From assembly GCA_002483265.1 (NCBI GenBank), contig DLHO01000027.1:62001-126000 (forward strand): a DNA stretch of 64,000 nt, read 5' to 3'. Both the position numbers and the translations under genes were made by a program. Below are positions 25,850 to 35,345 of this stretch, in pieces (positions within the stretch are counted from its first letter, which is position 1; every line of letters starts with the position of its first letter). This DNA comes from Flavobacteriales bacterium UBA7666. GTDB lineage: Bacteria; Bacteroidota; Bacteroidia; Flavobacteriales_D; Crocinitomicaceae. A model generated the notes under the pieces. That model made no database searches. It was not told the DNA's origin and saw only the letters and a program-made list of their open reading frames with translations.

Positions 25850-26632
25850 ATGACTTACGAAAATATTCTCGTGTCCCAAAACGGACATACCCAAACGATT
25901 ACGATCAATCGCCCGAACCAATTAAATGCACTGAACAAACAAACCATTTCCGAATTGAATCATGCACTAAATGTAGCGAATGAGGATCAAGGGACGGGTG
26001 TTGTAATTCTTACCGGATCAGGTGAAAAAGCATTTGTTGCGGGTGCTGACATTAAGGAGTTTGCAGATTTTTCAATAGAAAAAGGTCGTGAATTGGCTGC
26101 TCAGGGGCAACAACTCTTATTTTCTTTCATTGAGAACATGACTACTCCGGTGATTGCTGCTGTAAATGGATTTGCACTTGGAGGCGGATTGGAATTAGCA
26201 ATGGCATCCCATATTCGTATTGCTTCGGCAAATGCAAAAATGGGCCTTCCGGAAGTTTCCTTAGGAGTAATTCCGGGATACGGAGGAACACAGCGTTTGG
26301 CTCAATTGGTAGGTCGTGGAAAAGCAAATGAGATGATTTTTACAGCCGGAATGATTTCTGCGGATGATGCAAAATCGTGGGGATTGGTAAATCACGTATG
26401 TGCTCCGGAAGAGTTAATGGAACTGGCAAATGAATTGGCCGCAAAAATATTGAAGAACTCCGGAACTGCAATTGCTTCAGCTATTCGTGCAGTAAACGCA
26501 CTGTATTCAGAGGGTGGACAAAAAGGATTTGATACGGAAGTAGAAGAATTCGGAAAGTGTTTCGGAACAGCTGATTTCAAAGAAGGAACGGGAGCATTTA
26601 TTGAAAAAAGAAAACCAAATTTCCGAGGATAA
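25850..26632 (+). CDS. Enoyl-CoA hydratase/isomerase (crotonase family)
   Basis: A 260-residue crotonase. The oxyanion-hole segments are AFVAGADIKEFADF (about 60) and AAVNGFALGGGLELAMASHI (about 100). Both catalytic glutamates of true hydratases are in place, in GGGLELA and in MGLPEVSLGVIPGYGGTQRL. It therefore probably hydrates 2-enoyl-CoA in fatty-acid oxidation or a related pathway. The ATG at 25850 is preferred over TTG 25844. Its stop codon is directly followed by the TTG start of the flippase gene, although the two functions are unrelated. Confidence 0.92.
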   Translation: MTYENILVSQNGHTQTITINRPNQLNALNKQTISELNHALNVANEDQGTGVVILTGSGEKAFVAGADIKEFADFSIEKGRELAAQGQQLLFSFIENMTTPVIAAVNGFALGGGLELAMASHIRIASANAKMGLPEVSLGVIPGYGGTQRLAQLVGRGKANEMIFTAGMISADDAKSWGLVNHVCAPEELMELANELAAKILKNSGTAIASAIRAVNALYSEGGQKGFDTEVEEFGKCFGTADFKEGTGAFIEKRKPNFRG

Positions 26633-28099
26633 TTGAATCCGCTTAAAAAACTATTAGGGCAAACTGCTGTTTACGGGTTATCCTCCATTTTGGGGAGAAC
26701 CCTGAATTACTTATTGGTACCGCTTTACACCAAGGTTTTTGCAACGCATCCTGAAGAATATGGAGTAGTATCACAACTTTATGCCTTTGTAGCTTTTTTA
26801 ATGATTTTGCTTACTTTCGGAATGGAAACCACCTATTTTCGATTCATTCAGGATAGTGAGAACAGGAAACAGGTTTTTCAAAACAGCTTCCTAACCATTG
26901 TTTTGTTGAATGTGGCATTCTTCATCGGATTGTTACTCTTAAATCACAATGTTGCAGAAACCTTATTGTTTAATGATCATCCGGAATACATCATCCTGAT
27001 GGGAGCAATTGTGGTGATTGATGCCATTTCAAGCGTACCTCTTGCAAAATTAAGATCAGAAGAAAGAGCAAAAGAGTTTGCCATCATTCAATTTTCTTCT
27101 ATTGGAGTAAATATTATCCTGAATTTGGTATTACTCTATTTTTTCGTGGATTGGGAGGAACCAACAAAAGGAGTATTTTATATTCTCATGGCGAATCTCG
27201 TGTCGAGTTTGGTAAAACCTGTTCTGTTGAGAAGGGATTTTATAGGAATTCGTTTCAACCTCGATTTACCGCTGCTACGCAAAATGCTAGTTTATGCCAT
27301 TCCAATTGTAATTGCCGGATTTGCGGGAATTATCAATGAAGTAATAGACCGGATTATGTTGAAGCAAATGTTGTACGATCCGGCCAATGGAGTTACAGCT
27401 AAAATGGCAGATGCACAGATTGGAATATACAGTGCGTGCTACAAATTGGCGATGCTGGTAACCATTTTACTTCAAGCCTACCGCTATGCTGCAGAACCCT
27501 TTTTCTTCAATCAAATGAAGAATCAGGACCGCAATAAATTGTACGTCAAACTGATGAATTATTTTGTTGCGGTCGTTTGTTTGGTATTTCTTGGAGTTTC
27601 TTTGAATCTGGACATTTTCAAATATTTTATTTCGAATGAAACTTTTTGGGATGGATTACCGGTTGTTCCGATCCTTTTATTGGCAAACGTTTTTTTTGGG
27701 GTTTACATCAACCAAAGTATCTGGTATAAACTCACGAACCAAACCAAATATGGAGCATACATTTCCATTATGGGGGCAATTTTAACGATTGGGATCAATT
27801 ACATTTTTATTCCGATTTATGGTTTTTATGCAAGTGCTTGGGCAACACTGATCGTTTACGCATTCCAAATGACTATTTCTTATTTGTGGGGACAAAAACA
27901 CTTTCCAATTAAGTACAACCTGCGCAAATTCTTCCTGTATTTGGGAATGAGTATCCTGATCTATTTTGTTTCCACTCGAATTCCTTATGGAGATCATTCA
28001 ATGATCAAATTTGCATTGAATAATGGGATGATCATATTATTTGTTTACATCGTTATGTCGGTGGAAGGAATCAAACTTTCAACTCTTCGCAGAAAATAA
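26633..28099 (+). CDS. Polysaccharide flippase (Wzx/MATE-like)
   Basis: A 488-residue integral membrane protein with about 14 hydrophobic helices. It starts NPLKKLLGQTAVYGLSSILGR, typical of oligosaccharide flippases that move lipid-linked glycans across the inner membrane. RTLNYLLVPLYTKVF and the repeated Y-R-Y-A-A-E-P-F-F-F block support the family. The start is a TTG immediately after the crotonase TAA, and no ATG is close. The glycosyltransferases at 53-55 kb are far away, so the glycan it handles is unknown. Confidence 0.88.
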   Translation: MNPLKKLLGQTAVYGLSSILGRTLNYLLVPLYTKVFATHPEEYGVVSQLYAFVAFLMILLTFGMETTYFRFIQDSENRKQVFQNSFLTIVLLNVAFFIGLLLLNHNVAETLLFNDHPEYIILMGAIVVIDAISSVPLAKLRSEERAKEFAIIQFSSIGVNIILNLVLLYFFVDWEEPTKGVFYILMANLVSSLVKPVLLRRDFIGIRFNLDLPLLRKMLVYAIPIVIAGFAGIINEVIDRIMLKQMLYDPANGVTAKMADAQIGIYSACYKLAMLVTILLQAYRYAAEPFFFNQMKNQDRNKLYVKLMNYFVAVVCLVFLGVSLNLDIFKYFISNETFWDGLPVVPILLLANVFFGVYINQSIWYKLTNQTKYGAYISIMGAILTIGINYIFIPIYGFYASAWATLIVYAFQMTISYLWGQKHFPIKYNLRKFFLYLGMSILIYFVSTRIPYGDHSMIKFALNNGMIILFVYIVMSVEGIKLSTLRRK

Positions 28100-28101
28100 A
28101 A

Positions 28102-28130
28102 AACCCTGTCAACTAGCTGTTAACAGGGTT
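28102..28130. terminator. Bidirectional terminator
   Basis: Arms AACCCTGT and ACAGGGTT, extended inward by AAC/GTT after a mismatch, with an A-run on the left. It lies between the convergent flippase (+) and SprB-repeat protein (-) genes. Confidence 0.85.
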
Positions 28131-28149
28131 CAAAAGTTTGAAGTAACCC

Positions 28150-29955
28150 TTACTTGATTACTTTATAAGTCTTAGAAGTATTTTCACCTGAAAGAATCAA
28201 CAAATAAGTTCCTGAAGAAATGGATTCTAATTGATCCAACTTCACTAACCCTGAGTTTACCTGATTCATTTCAGAAAGAACACGTCCGTTCAAATCGATC
28301 AGTTTCAATGATTGAAGCACACCGTCTTTGTTATCAACTGAAATTGAATTACTGAACGGATTCGGATAAAGAGTCAAATTATCCAATAGCTGTTCGTCCA
28401 TACCAAGAGTTGGTGACAACCAAACATTCGTTCCGTCAAAGTAAATAACGCTTTCTATTTTAAAGAAATCATTTCCGGATTTGTTTGGACAGTAAACTGA
28501 GATTGTAAGAGAATAATATCCCGGATTACCGATCAAAGCAAGTGTATCGCTGATGTAAACAGTATCCGTTGGTGAATAAACAGCCCAGGTAACATACAAA
28601 CTTTGACTGCTTGAATTGTAAACTGCCTGATACAATGAAGTAGAATCAATGGTGTTGTAATCAATAATGCAATTCGCAACCAAATCAGTATACAATGTAT
28701 CATTGATCGCTCCGTTCGGAAACGGATTGTTATTGTAAGTTGAAGAAGAATCAGCGATTACAAAGCTCACAGTTGTAGAATCCGACCCTGAATCCCATAC
28801 GGTTACTGAGTAGATCCCTGAACAAAGGTTTGAGATAAATCCTCCGTTTTGACCGTTGCTCCATAATACAGTATATGGCGCTGTTCCACCAGTTGCTGAA
28901 ATGGAAGCAGAACCAGTGCAGTTACCTGTATAATCGTCTGTTGACGCCAAATTCAAGGAAAGAGGGATTACAGTACCTATAGAATCGAATACGGATATTG
29001 ATCCTATAAAACTACATCCGTTCACATCAGTGCATGTTAAGTTATAAGTTCCAACACATAAATTCGATATGGATTGGGTTGTATTACCATTGCTCCAAGT
29101 ATAAGTATATGGAGCTGTTCCGTTGACCGGACTGCATATAACAGATCCATCGCAGGTTGCCGGGGTTGATGCAGGAATGGAAGTATAAGTAACAGTGAAA
29201 GCGGAACATAGATTAGTAATCACGCAGGAAGCAATTGTTGTATCTTGGTTAGAATCTGTAATAAGCACGGTATAAGTTCCCGCACAAAGATTACTTATTG
29301 AACTAGTTGTCTGACCAGAACTCCACATATAGGAATAACCACCCGAACCACCTGTGGGTGAAACAGATGCCGAACCATTACAAGTTCCTGTTGAGTCATC
29401 GGTTGAAGTCAAATTGGCAACAATGGTGTTTTGAATCGATGGATCGCTTACCGTTGTATTGGAACTAGTGGTGCAGCCATTCATATCCGTACAAATGACA
29501 CTGTAAGTTCCTGCACAAATATTCGCTTGGTTCTGTACAGTCATACCAGCACCGTTTGACCAGTTATAGGTATATGGAGCAGTTCCGCCTGTTACGGTCA
29601 TTTGAATCGTTCCGTCGCAATTTCCAGGAGTACAATCTGTAGTAGAAAGATTAATAGTTAGATTCCAACACGGATTGGTAATCATAAAGCTAAAGCTAGC
29701 TGTATCCTGATTTGCGTCCTGAATAATAACCGTATAGTTTCCGGCGCAAAGATTACTGATAGAACTTGTTGTTTCACCGGTGCTCCACAGATAGGCATAA
29801 GCGCCTGTTCCACCGGTCGGTGCTGCGGAAGCTGTTCCGGAACAGGTAATGGTATTGTCGTTGGTGTAGGTAACGTTCGGAATAATTTGTGCGTAAGTCA
29901 GGTGTGAGCTTGTCAATGCAATAAGCACAAGAACAAGTGAGTAGAGGTGTTTCAT
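28150..29955 (-). CDS. Secreted SprB-repeat protein with T9SS sorting domain
   Basis: A 601-residue surface or secreted protein. After a signal peptide (MKHLYSLVLVLIALTSSHL) come five SprB-type repeats of about 70-80 residues, each with G-G-T-A-P-Y-x-Y-x-W-S-N/S-G, then I-S-N-L-C-A-G-T-Y-x-V-x-x-x-D. Cysteines are regularly placed and may form disulfides. The C-terminus has a type A sorting domain (LTLYPNPFSNSISVDN ... GTYLLILSGENTSKTYKVIK). SprB repeats are known from adhesins involved in gliding; this short protein may be an adhesin, though motility cannot be inferred. The ATG at 29955 is chosen over one seven codons upstream. Confidence 0.92.
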   Translation of the reverse strand: MKHLYSLVLVLIALTSSHLTYAQIIPNVTYTNDNTITCSGTASAAPTGGTGAYAYLWSTGETTSSISNLCAGNYTVIIQDANQDTASFSFMITNPCWNLTINLSTTDCTPGNCDGTIQMTVTGGTAPYTYNWSNGAGMTVQNQANICAGTYSVICTDMNGCTTSSNTTVSDPSIQNTIVANLTSTDDSTGTCNGSASVSPTGGSGGYSYMWSSGQTTSSISNLCAGTYTVLITDSNQDTTIASCVITNLCSAFTVTYTSIPASTPATCDGSVICSPVNGTAPYTYTWSNGNTTQSISNLCVGTYNLTCTDVNGCSFIGSISVFDSIGTVIPLSLNLASTDDYTGNCTGSASISATGGTAPYTVLWSNGQNGGFISNLCSGIYSVTVWDSGSDSTTVSFVIADSSSTYNNNPFPNGAINDTLYTDLVANCIIDYNTIDSTSLYQAVYNSSSQSLYVTWAVYSPTDTVYISDTLALIGNPGYYSLTISVYCPNKSGNDFFKIESVIYFDGTNVWLSPTLGMDEQLLDNLTLYPNPFSNSISVDNKDGVLQSLKLIDLNGRVLSEMNQVNSGLVKLDQLESISSGTYLLILSGENTSKTYKVIK

Positions 29956-29973
29956 AAGTAGTTTAATTTTGAT

Positions 29974-30004
29974 CAAAACTAAACCTTTACCAGCAAACCT
30001 GCAA
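29974..30004 (-). promoter_or_regulatory. Promoter of the SprB-repeat gene
   Basis: On the minus strand, TTG (30004-30002) and a perfect -7 element TAGTTTTG (29981-29974) are 20 bp apart, the expected Bacteroidota spacing. The start ATG at 29955 is 18 bp downstream. Confidence 0.7.
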
Positions 30005-30044
30005 CTCTTTTTCGATTAATGCGTATATTAAGGTGTGATTTTCA

Positions 30045-30052
30045 TAACTTTG
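30045..30052 (+). promoter_or_regulatory. TAnnTTTG -7 element abutting the SPOR gene start
   Basis: TAACTTTG ends 4 bp before the ATG at 30057, so transcription should start at or next to the start codon. No TTG was found at the -33 position. Confidence 0.5.
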
Positions 30053-30056
30053 TGAC

Positions 30057-31268
30057 ATGTTGACAGTTGAACAGCTTATCGGTGATTTATTATTGCAGCA
30101 CAATTGTGTGATCGTTCCTTCTTTTGGAGGGTTCGTAGCACAACGCACATCCGCAAAAATTGATTCGGCGAAAGGGGTCATCATTCCACCAAAAAAATCG
30201 GTTCTATTCAATAAGCAATTGATTAACAACGATGGGTTGTTGATCGCAGCGCTTTCTCAAGCTAATTCAGTTCCTTATTCAGAAGCTGCTGAAGAAGTTC
30301 AGGCACACATCAATGAATGGGAGGCAAGACTTCAAATGGGTGGAAGAATTACCATTGACCGTGTTGGAAACCTGTTTTACGACCAGGAACGAAATTTGTG
30401 TTTTGAACAAGATCGTTTCTACAATTTGTTGCTCGAATCTTTCGGATTAAGTGCGGTTCATTTTGTATCTGTTGCTGACGCTGAAGCGAAAGAATCACAT
30501 CAGGCAATTTTGCATGTGGTGAAAGCGGTCGAAATGGAGCAAAAACAATTGACTCCAACTTCAGAACCTTCTTTTATTTTAAGTGAAGAGCCGATTATTC
30601 CAGTTTTGGAAGTGGTTCACGAAGAACACATTCAACAAACGTTACTTCCGTTTAAAAAGAAGTCAAACACATGGAGATATGTGGCGGCGGCTTGTTTGCT
30701 TCCAATTGCTTTTTATTCCTTTTGGATTCCCGTAAAAACTGATGTGTTGGAATCAGGTGTTGTTTCACTTTCTGATTTTAATCCATTCCATTCAAGTAAA
30801 CCAGGAACTTATACACTTCCGGAAACAAATTACAGTTTTCCAAAAAGAGAAAGCAAGAAACAACTTCAAAACTTGCCGCATAACGTGGAAACATTTTCTT
30901 ATGAAATGGACGAGGATACTTATGTACCGGTTTCCCTGAAGAATAAAGCACTTGCTGAACAAGTAGTCAATGAAGAGACTGAAGTAAAACAGCCGGAAGT
31001 AGTTGTTGAACCACCGAAAAAAGTGGTAGAGCAGCCAAAGGTAAATCCGGCACCTACAACTCCAAAAGGAGGGCAGATTATTGTCGGAAGTTATTCAGAC
31101 AAAAAGAATGCAGAAGATCTGATCAAACTGTTAGAATCTAATGGAATGACTGGTCAGATTATTGAAAGAGATGGAAAAATTCGTGTTACTGCGGGAAATG
31201 CGTCTCAGTTTTCTCAATTAGAACCAAAATTAAAGGCATTGGGGATTTCTCCTTGGGTCTTGAAATGA
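30057..31268 (+). CDS. HU-CCDC81 and SPOR domain protein
   Basis: A 403-residue protein with two adjacent prokaryotic CCDC81-like HU domains (about 1-140: VIVPSFGGFVAQRTSAKID; GGRITIDRVGNLFYDQERN), a linker, and a transmembrane helix near 205 (YVAAACLLPIAFYSFWIPV). A proline/valine-rich periplasmic stretch follows, and then a C-terminal SPOR domain (about 335-403: GGQIIVGSYSDKKNAEDLIK). SPOR binds denuded glycan strands of septal peptidoglycan. A cytoplasmic HU-like part fused through the membrane to SPOR is typical of Bacteroidota and suggests a link between cell division and the nucleoid (inference). Confidence 0.9.
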   Translation: MLTVEQLIGDLLLQHNCVIVPSFGGFVAQRTSAKIDSAKGVIIPPKKSVLFNKQLINNDGLLIAALSQANSVPYSEAAEEVQAHINEWEARLQMGGRITIDRVGNLFYDQERNLCFEQDRFYNLLLESFGLSAVHFVSVADAEAKESHQAILHVVKAVEMEQKQLTPTSEPSFILSEEPIIPVLEVVHEEHIQQTLLPFKKKSNTWRYVAAACLLPIAFYSFWIPVKTDVLESGVVSLSDFNPFHSSKPGTYTLPETNYSFPKRESKKQLQNLPHNVETFSYEMDEDTYVPVSLKNKALAEQVVNEETEVKQPEVVVEPPKKVVEQPKVNPAPTTPKGGQIIVGSYSDKKNAEDLIKLLESNGMTGQIIERDGKIRVTAGNASQFSQLEPKLKALGISPWVLK

Positions 31269-31335
31269 TTAAGATCATATTTTAATTCCGAATTTAGTTC
31301 GTAATTTGGTGTAGTAACTATTGTTCGATACATCA

Positions 31336-32412
31336 ATGAAGATACTTGTTCCAATTTTGTTGTTTTTGGTGGTTGGTTGTGGCTCAAAAACGGAAACCAT
31401 TCGCCCGAAAACCCAAAATATTTCGTCTTCCGTTTATGCATCGGGAACGATTAAAAGTAAAAGTCAATACCAAGTCGTTCCGCTGGTTGCAGGAATTATT
31501 CAGGATGTTTTTGTGGATGATGGTGACTTGGTTAAAAAGGGTCAACTCCTGTTCCGAATAGACAATAAAGCACAACTTATCAATGAGGAGAACGCAGCAC
31601 TTTCCGCTTCGTATTATGATTTAGGTTCGAATCAGGATAAACTGCAGGATGCTCGGAATTCCATCCAATTGGCGCGCGAAAAACTCAAGACAGATTCCTT
31701 GTTATATGTTCGACAGCTAAATCTTTTCAATCAGAATGTCATTTCAAAAGTGGAATTGGAGCAAAAGGAACTGGCTTACCAAAGTTCTCAAAATTCACTT
31801 TCCAATGCGCTAATCCGATACAACGATCTAAAACGTCAAATCAATTTCAGTGCGAAACAAGCTAAAAACAATTTGGCCTTGTCTTCCAAATCCGCTTCCG
31901 ACTTTGAAATCAGAAGTGATATCGATGGAAGGGTTTACAGTGTCCTGATCGAAAAAGGAGATCTGGTTGGTCCTCAGATTCCACTGGCTGTTTTGGGTTC
32001 TGCAGATAATTTTATTCTGGAAATGCAGGTGGATGAATACGATATCGCAAAAGTGAACTTAAACATGCGTGTTTTGATTACAATGGATAGTTACAAAGGT
32101 CAGGTATTTGAAGCGAAAGTAACCAAGATCAATCCTTTGATGAATGAACGTTCCAAGACATTCAAAGTGGAAGCCGCATTTACCAAAGCACCACAACGCG
32201 TATTCCCGAACACTTCCTTTGAAGCAAACATTGTTTTGGAATCGAAGAAAAAAGTGCTCACGATTCCTAGAGCATATTTATTGAAAGGGGATTCTGTGCT
32301 TTTAACAAATGGCAAGAAAGTCAAGGTGAATATTGGCTTGCGCGATTTCGAGTTGGTAGAAATTCTTTCAGGACTCAAACCGGAAGATGAAATAATGCTG
32401 GAAACGGAATGA
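31336..32412 (+). CDS. MacA/HlyD-like periplasmic adaptor (lipoprotein)
   Basis: A 358-residue membrane-fusion protein. The signal is MKILVPILLFLVVGCGSKT with a lipobox. A lipoyl-like half-motif (VVPLVAGIIQDVFVDDGDLV) is followed by KKGQLLFRIDNKAQ. A long alpha-helical hairpin (about 90-190), the second lipoyl half (IRSDIDGRVYSVLIEKGDLV), and a beta-barrel with a final domain follow. It forms an export complex with the permease and ATPase encoded directly downstream. Its end overlaps the permease start by 4 bp (ATGA). No outer-membrane TolC-like gene is present here, so one must be supplied elsewhere. Substrate unknown. Confidence 0.9.
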   Translation: MKILVPILLFLVVGCGSKTETIRPKTQNISSSVYASGTIKSKSQYQVVPLVAGIIQDVFVDDGDLVKKGQLLFRIDNKAQLINEENAALSASYYDLGSNQDKLQDARNSIQLAREKLKTDSLLYVRQLNLFNQNVISKVELEQKELAYQSSQNSLSNALIRYNDLKRQINFSAKQAKNNLALSSKSASDFEIRSDIDGRVYSVLIEKGDLVGPQIPLAVLGSADNFILEMQVDEYDIAKVNLNMRVLITMDSYKGQVFEAKVTKINPLMNERSKTFKVEAAFTKAPQRVFPNTSFEANIVLESKKKVLTIPRAYLLKGDSVLLTNGKKVKVNIGLRDFELVEILSGLKPEDEIMLETE

Positions 32413-33659
32413 AATTTGGATTGATCATCAGTATCTCAAAAGCCTTATTATTGGCTCGTTGGAAGCAAACGCTCGTTGCTGCAATTGGTGTTACTTTCAG
32501 TATTACCATGTTCATTACGCTTTTGAGTTTTATGACCGGACTGAACATCATGTTGGATGGACTGATTCTCAATCGCACACCTCATGTTCATATTTACAAA
32601 GAGGTTCTTCCTTCTAAAAAACAGCCAATTGATTATGAATCGAATGAGCATAATTTCATCAGTTCAGTAAAACCAAAAAATGACCTGTTGGATCTGCGGA
32701 ATAGCTCTGCCATTATGAAATCATTGAGAGATGATCCGCGGGTTTTGGGAGTTAGTCCGAAAGTAAGCGTTCAGGTGTTTTACAACGTTGGAGCGGTGGA
32801 TTTGAATGGTGTTTTGAACGGAATAGATGTGGCAGAAGAAAACCGCCTGTTTACATTTTCCGAATATGTGGTTGAGGGAAATTATCAGGATCTCAAATAC
32901 GTTCCGAATAGCATCATTCTTGGAAAAAGTGCTGCAGAAAAAATTCTGGCAAACATTGGGGACAATATCCAAATCACAACTTCCAAAGGTGAGCGTGTTC
33001 AATTGAAGGTGGCAGGTTATTTTCAATCCGGTCTACAGGATATTGATAAAGTACAGAGTTATGTTTCGCTGGCAACTGCTCAAAAATTGCTCGGCGAAAG
33101 TAACAGCTATATTACAGACATCCAGGTGAAATTGAAAGACATGAATCAAGCTCCTGCAATTGCCAAAGAGTACGAACACATCTACGAAGTTGAATCGGTT
33201 GATATCCAAACGGCAAATGCGCAGTTTGAAACCGGAACCGCAATCAGGACTTTGATTTCCTATGCTGTTGGAATCACATTGCTTATTGTTGCCGGTTTTG
33301 GAATCTACAACATCCTGAACATGATGATTTACGAGAAAATGGATACGATAGCCATTCTAAAGGCAACCGGATTTTCCGGGAAGGATGTCAAACGTGTTTT
33401 TATAACGATTGCCTTAACAATTGGTGTTTTCGGCGGATTATTCGGACTCTTTTTCGGTTTTTTGATATCCTCCGGAATCGATCAAATTCCTTTTAAAACA
33501 GAAGCTCTTCCAACAATTAAAACCTATCCGATCAATTATGACCCAAGGTATTATCTCATAGGTGGTATCTTTTCAATTATCACGACCTATTTTGCCGGTT
33601 ATTTTCCTTCACGAAAAGCAAGTAAGGTCGACCCGGTTGTAATCATTAGAGGAAAGTAA
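32409..33659 (+). CDS. ABC transporter permease (MacB/FtsX type)
   Basis: A 416-residue permease with one N-terminal helix (about 20-45), a large periplasmic domain (about 50-280) and three C-terminal helices (TLISYAVGITLLIVAGFGIY, VFITIALTIGVFGGLFGLFF, YYLIGGIFSIITTYFAGYF). The conserved cytosolic coupling segment EKMDTIAILKATGFSGKDV and the ending FPSRKASKVDPVVIIRG are typical of the LolC/MacB group. Translationally coupled to the adaptor and one base from the ATPase gene. The system is of the mechanotransmission type, exporting a periplasmic substrate or extracting lipoproteins. Confidence 0.92.
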   Translation: MKFGLIISISKALLLARWKQTLVAAIGVTFSITMFITLLSFMTGLNIMLDGLILNRTPHVHIYKEVLPSKKQPIDYESNEHNFISSVKPKNDLLDLRNSSAIMKSLRDDPRVLGVSPKVSVQVFYNVGAVDLNGVLNGIDVAEENRLFTFSEYVVEGNYQDLKYVPNSIILGKSAAEKILANIGDNIQITTSKGERVQLKVAGYFQSGLQDIDKVQSYVSLATAQKLLGESNSYITDIQVKLKDMNQAPAIAKEYEHIYEVESVDIQTANAQFETGTAIRTLISYAVGITLLIVAGFGIYNILNMMIYEKMDTIAILKATGFSGKDVKRVFITIALTIGVFGGLFGLFFGFLISSGIDQIPFKTEALPTIKTYPINYDPRYYLIGGIFSIITTYFAGYFPSRKASKVDPVVIIRGK

Positions 33660-33660
33660 G

Positions 33661-34341
33661 ATGAGCACACAAGTTCTACAGGCCAAAGATATTTCGAAAT
33701 ATTTTCATGATCCTTACGATATCCAGGTATTGAAGAATATCAGTTTTGAAATCCAAAAGGGGGAATTTGCTTCTATTATCGGTAAATCGGGTTGTGGGAA
33801 ATCAACCTTGTTGTATATCCTTTCCACTATGGATACAGACTATCAAGGGGATTTGATGTTGGATGGTCAATTGATGCGTGGTAAAAAAGAAGCGGATTTG
33901 GCGCGTGTTCGGAATGAGAAGATTGGCTTTGTTTTTCAATTCCATTATCTGCTCAATGAGTTTTCCGTATTGAAGAATGTGATGTTACCCGGATTAAAGT
34001 TGAGTAAATTGAGTTCAGCTGAAGTGGAACAACATGCATATGAAAAGCTTAAAACTCTGGGAATTCAGGATGAAGCACTCAAAATGCCCAATCAACTTTC
34101 GGGTGGACAAAAACAACGGGTGGCAATTGCCAGAGCGTTAATCAACAATCCGTTGATTATAATGGGAGATGAGCCAACAGGAAATCTCGACAAAAAGAAT
34201 TCGGAAATAGTATTCGATATCTTTAAGGAACTGGCTGAGGAATTCAATCAATCCCTGTTGATAGTTACTCATGATAATGAATTCGCAGAAAGAACCCATC
34301 GGATCATTGAGATGGAGGACGGGGCGATCATTCGCATGTAG
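33661..34341 (+). CDS. ABC transporter ATPase (LolD/MacB type)
   Basis: A 226-residue ATPase: Walker A IIGKSGCGKST, Q-loop FVFQFHYLLNEFSV, signature LSGGQKQRVAIARALI, Walker B IIMGDEPTGNLD and switch histidine VTHDNEFA. The FHYLLNEFS segment after the Q-loop is characteristic of LolD/MacB ATPases. It is the third gene of the adaptor-permease-ATPase operon and powers it from the cytoplasm. Confidence 0.95.
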   Translation: MSTQVLQAKDISKYFHDPYDIQVLKNISFEIQKGEFASIIGKSGCGKSTLLYILSTMDTDYQGDLMLDGQLMRGKKEADLARVRNEKIGFVFQFHYLLNEFSVLKNVMLPGLKLSKLSSAEVEQHAYEKLKTLGIQDEALKMPNQLSGGQKQRVAIARALINNPLIIMGDEPTGNLDKKNSEIVFDIFKELAEEFNQSLLIVTHDNEFAERTHRIIEMEDGAIIRM

Positions 34342-34456
34342 GATTTGGAAGAATTAACCGAAACCAGAGGATAATAAGTTTATTTTTTGTCTATATTTCC
34401 TTTTGGAAACTAGTTCCCTTGAAGAAACTCATCGTAAAATCAGTTGGTTAACGCCG

Positions 34457-34464
34457 TATTTTTG
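34457..34464 (+). promoter_or_regulatory. TAnnTTTG -7 element of the HxlR gene
   Basis: TATTTTTG ends 4 bp before the ATG at 34469. This fixes that ATG over an in-frame TTG at 34403 and predicts a leaderless mRNA. Confidence 0.55.
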
Positions 34465-34468
34465 CATT

Positions 34469-34834
34469 ATGGAAACAAAGAAGAAAATGATTCACGAACC
34501 AGCAGCTTGTGCAGGAAGAATGCTGGCAATCAGAGACACACTGGAATTACTTTCCGGGAAATGGAAAATTCAGATCATTGGAACCTTGATATTCGAGAAC
34601 TCGATGAAGTTTATGGAATTGAAACGAAACATTCCCGGAATTGGCGCCAAGATGCTTTCAAAGGAATTACAGGAGCTGGAGATCAATCAGTTGATCACAC
34701 GTACGGTTTGTGATACTAAACCAATTACTGTTGAATATAAAATAACTCCTTACGGATTAACATTGGAACCGATCATAGCTGAATTGGCTGTTTGGGGATC
34801 CAATCACAGAAAGCACTTGTTCAGCAAAAGCTAA
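34469..34834 (+). CDS. HxlR-family transcriptional regulator
   Basis: A 121-residue winged-helix regulator. ACAGRMLAIRDTLELLSGKW, KIQIIGTLIF, RNIPGIGAKMLSKELQELE and VEYKITPYGLTLEPI follow the HxlR pattern, including the conserved N-terminal cysteine that senses redox or aldehyde stress in some members. It directly follows the export operon, so it could regulate it, but the independent promoter leaves this as inference. Confidence 0.9.
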   Translation: METKKKMIHEPAACAGRMLAIRDTLELLSGKWKIQIIGTLIFENSMKFMELKRNIPGIGAKMLSKELQELEINQLITRTVCDTKPITVEYKITPYGLTLEPIIAELAVWGSNHRKHLFSKS

Positions 34835-34839
34835 TTATG

Positions 34840-35253
34840 CTAGTGTAAATTGATGTTTTTGAAAATAACACGGCATTCGCAAGTACCGCCACCCTTTCTG
34901 TTTTTATCGACTTCGGTAAATACGTAGTTGGTGTCACTGTTTAGATTTTTGTCAACAAACAACAGTGTATCCGCGGCTCTTCCGTTGATAGAATCAACAT
35001 ACATTCTGCATGGTTTGAATTGATCCATGTTCTTGTGTCCGTTTCTTTCCAGAATAATTGTTTCGCTTTTTTTTGCAACAAGGAAACTGTCTACAGTAAA
35101 GAAGACGGTTGATGCAGAATCTGTTCGTTCATATACTCTTACCCAAACATCATAATCAGAATCGTTTTGAATGACTTGATTGTATTTTACACTTGGATCC
35201 TTACATGCTGCAAGGATTAAAAGAAGTGCTATAAATGGTAGAATTCTCTTCAT
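34840..35253 (-). CDS. Hypothetical lipoprotein, 137 residues
   Basis: A signal sequence with a lipobox (ALLLILAACKDP, cysteine at 17) is followed by a beta-rich domain (VIQNDSDYDVWVRVYE; SETIILERNG; ADTLLFVDKN) ending in a GGGTCECRVIF segment with two cysteines. The N-Q-V-I-Q-N-D-S-D-Y-D-V pattern recalls small beta-sandwich lipoproteins of this phylum, but I recognise no named family. It has its own promoter and is convergent with the HxlR gene (5 bp between stops). Confidence 0.7.
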   Translation of the reverse strand: MKRILPFIALLLILAACKDPSVKYNQVIQNDSDYDVWVRVYERTDSASTVFFTVDSFLVAKKSETIILERNGHKNMDQFKPCRMYVDSINGRAADTLLFVDKNLNSDTNYVFTEVDKNRKGGGTCECRVIFKNINLH

Positions 35254-35257
35254 GTCG

Positions 35258-35289
35258 CAAAGGTATGAATTTCAATGCTTAGAAACCAA
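35258..35289 (-). promoter_or_regulatory. Promoter of the 34840 lipoprotein gene
   Basis: On the minus strand, TTG (35289-35287), a 21-bp spacer and a perfect TACCTTTG (35265-35258) precede the ATG by 4 bp. This is the clearest case here of a full -33/-7 promoter with a predicted leaderless transcript. Confidence 0.75.
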
Positions 35290-35345
35290 AAAAGTTGTAA
35301 AGTCCGCACTGAGACTGGCCGAATAGACACATGTCTATGCGTCTT

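Noticed and set aside
34400..34418. Operator for the HxlR regulator (AACTAGTT palindrome)
   Set aside because: Only an 8-bp palindrome, too short to separate from chance without conservation.
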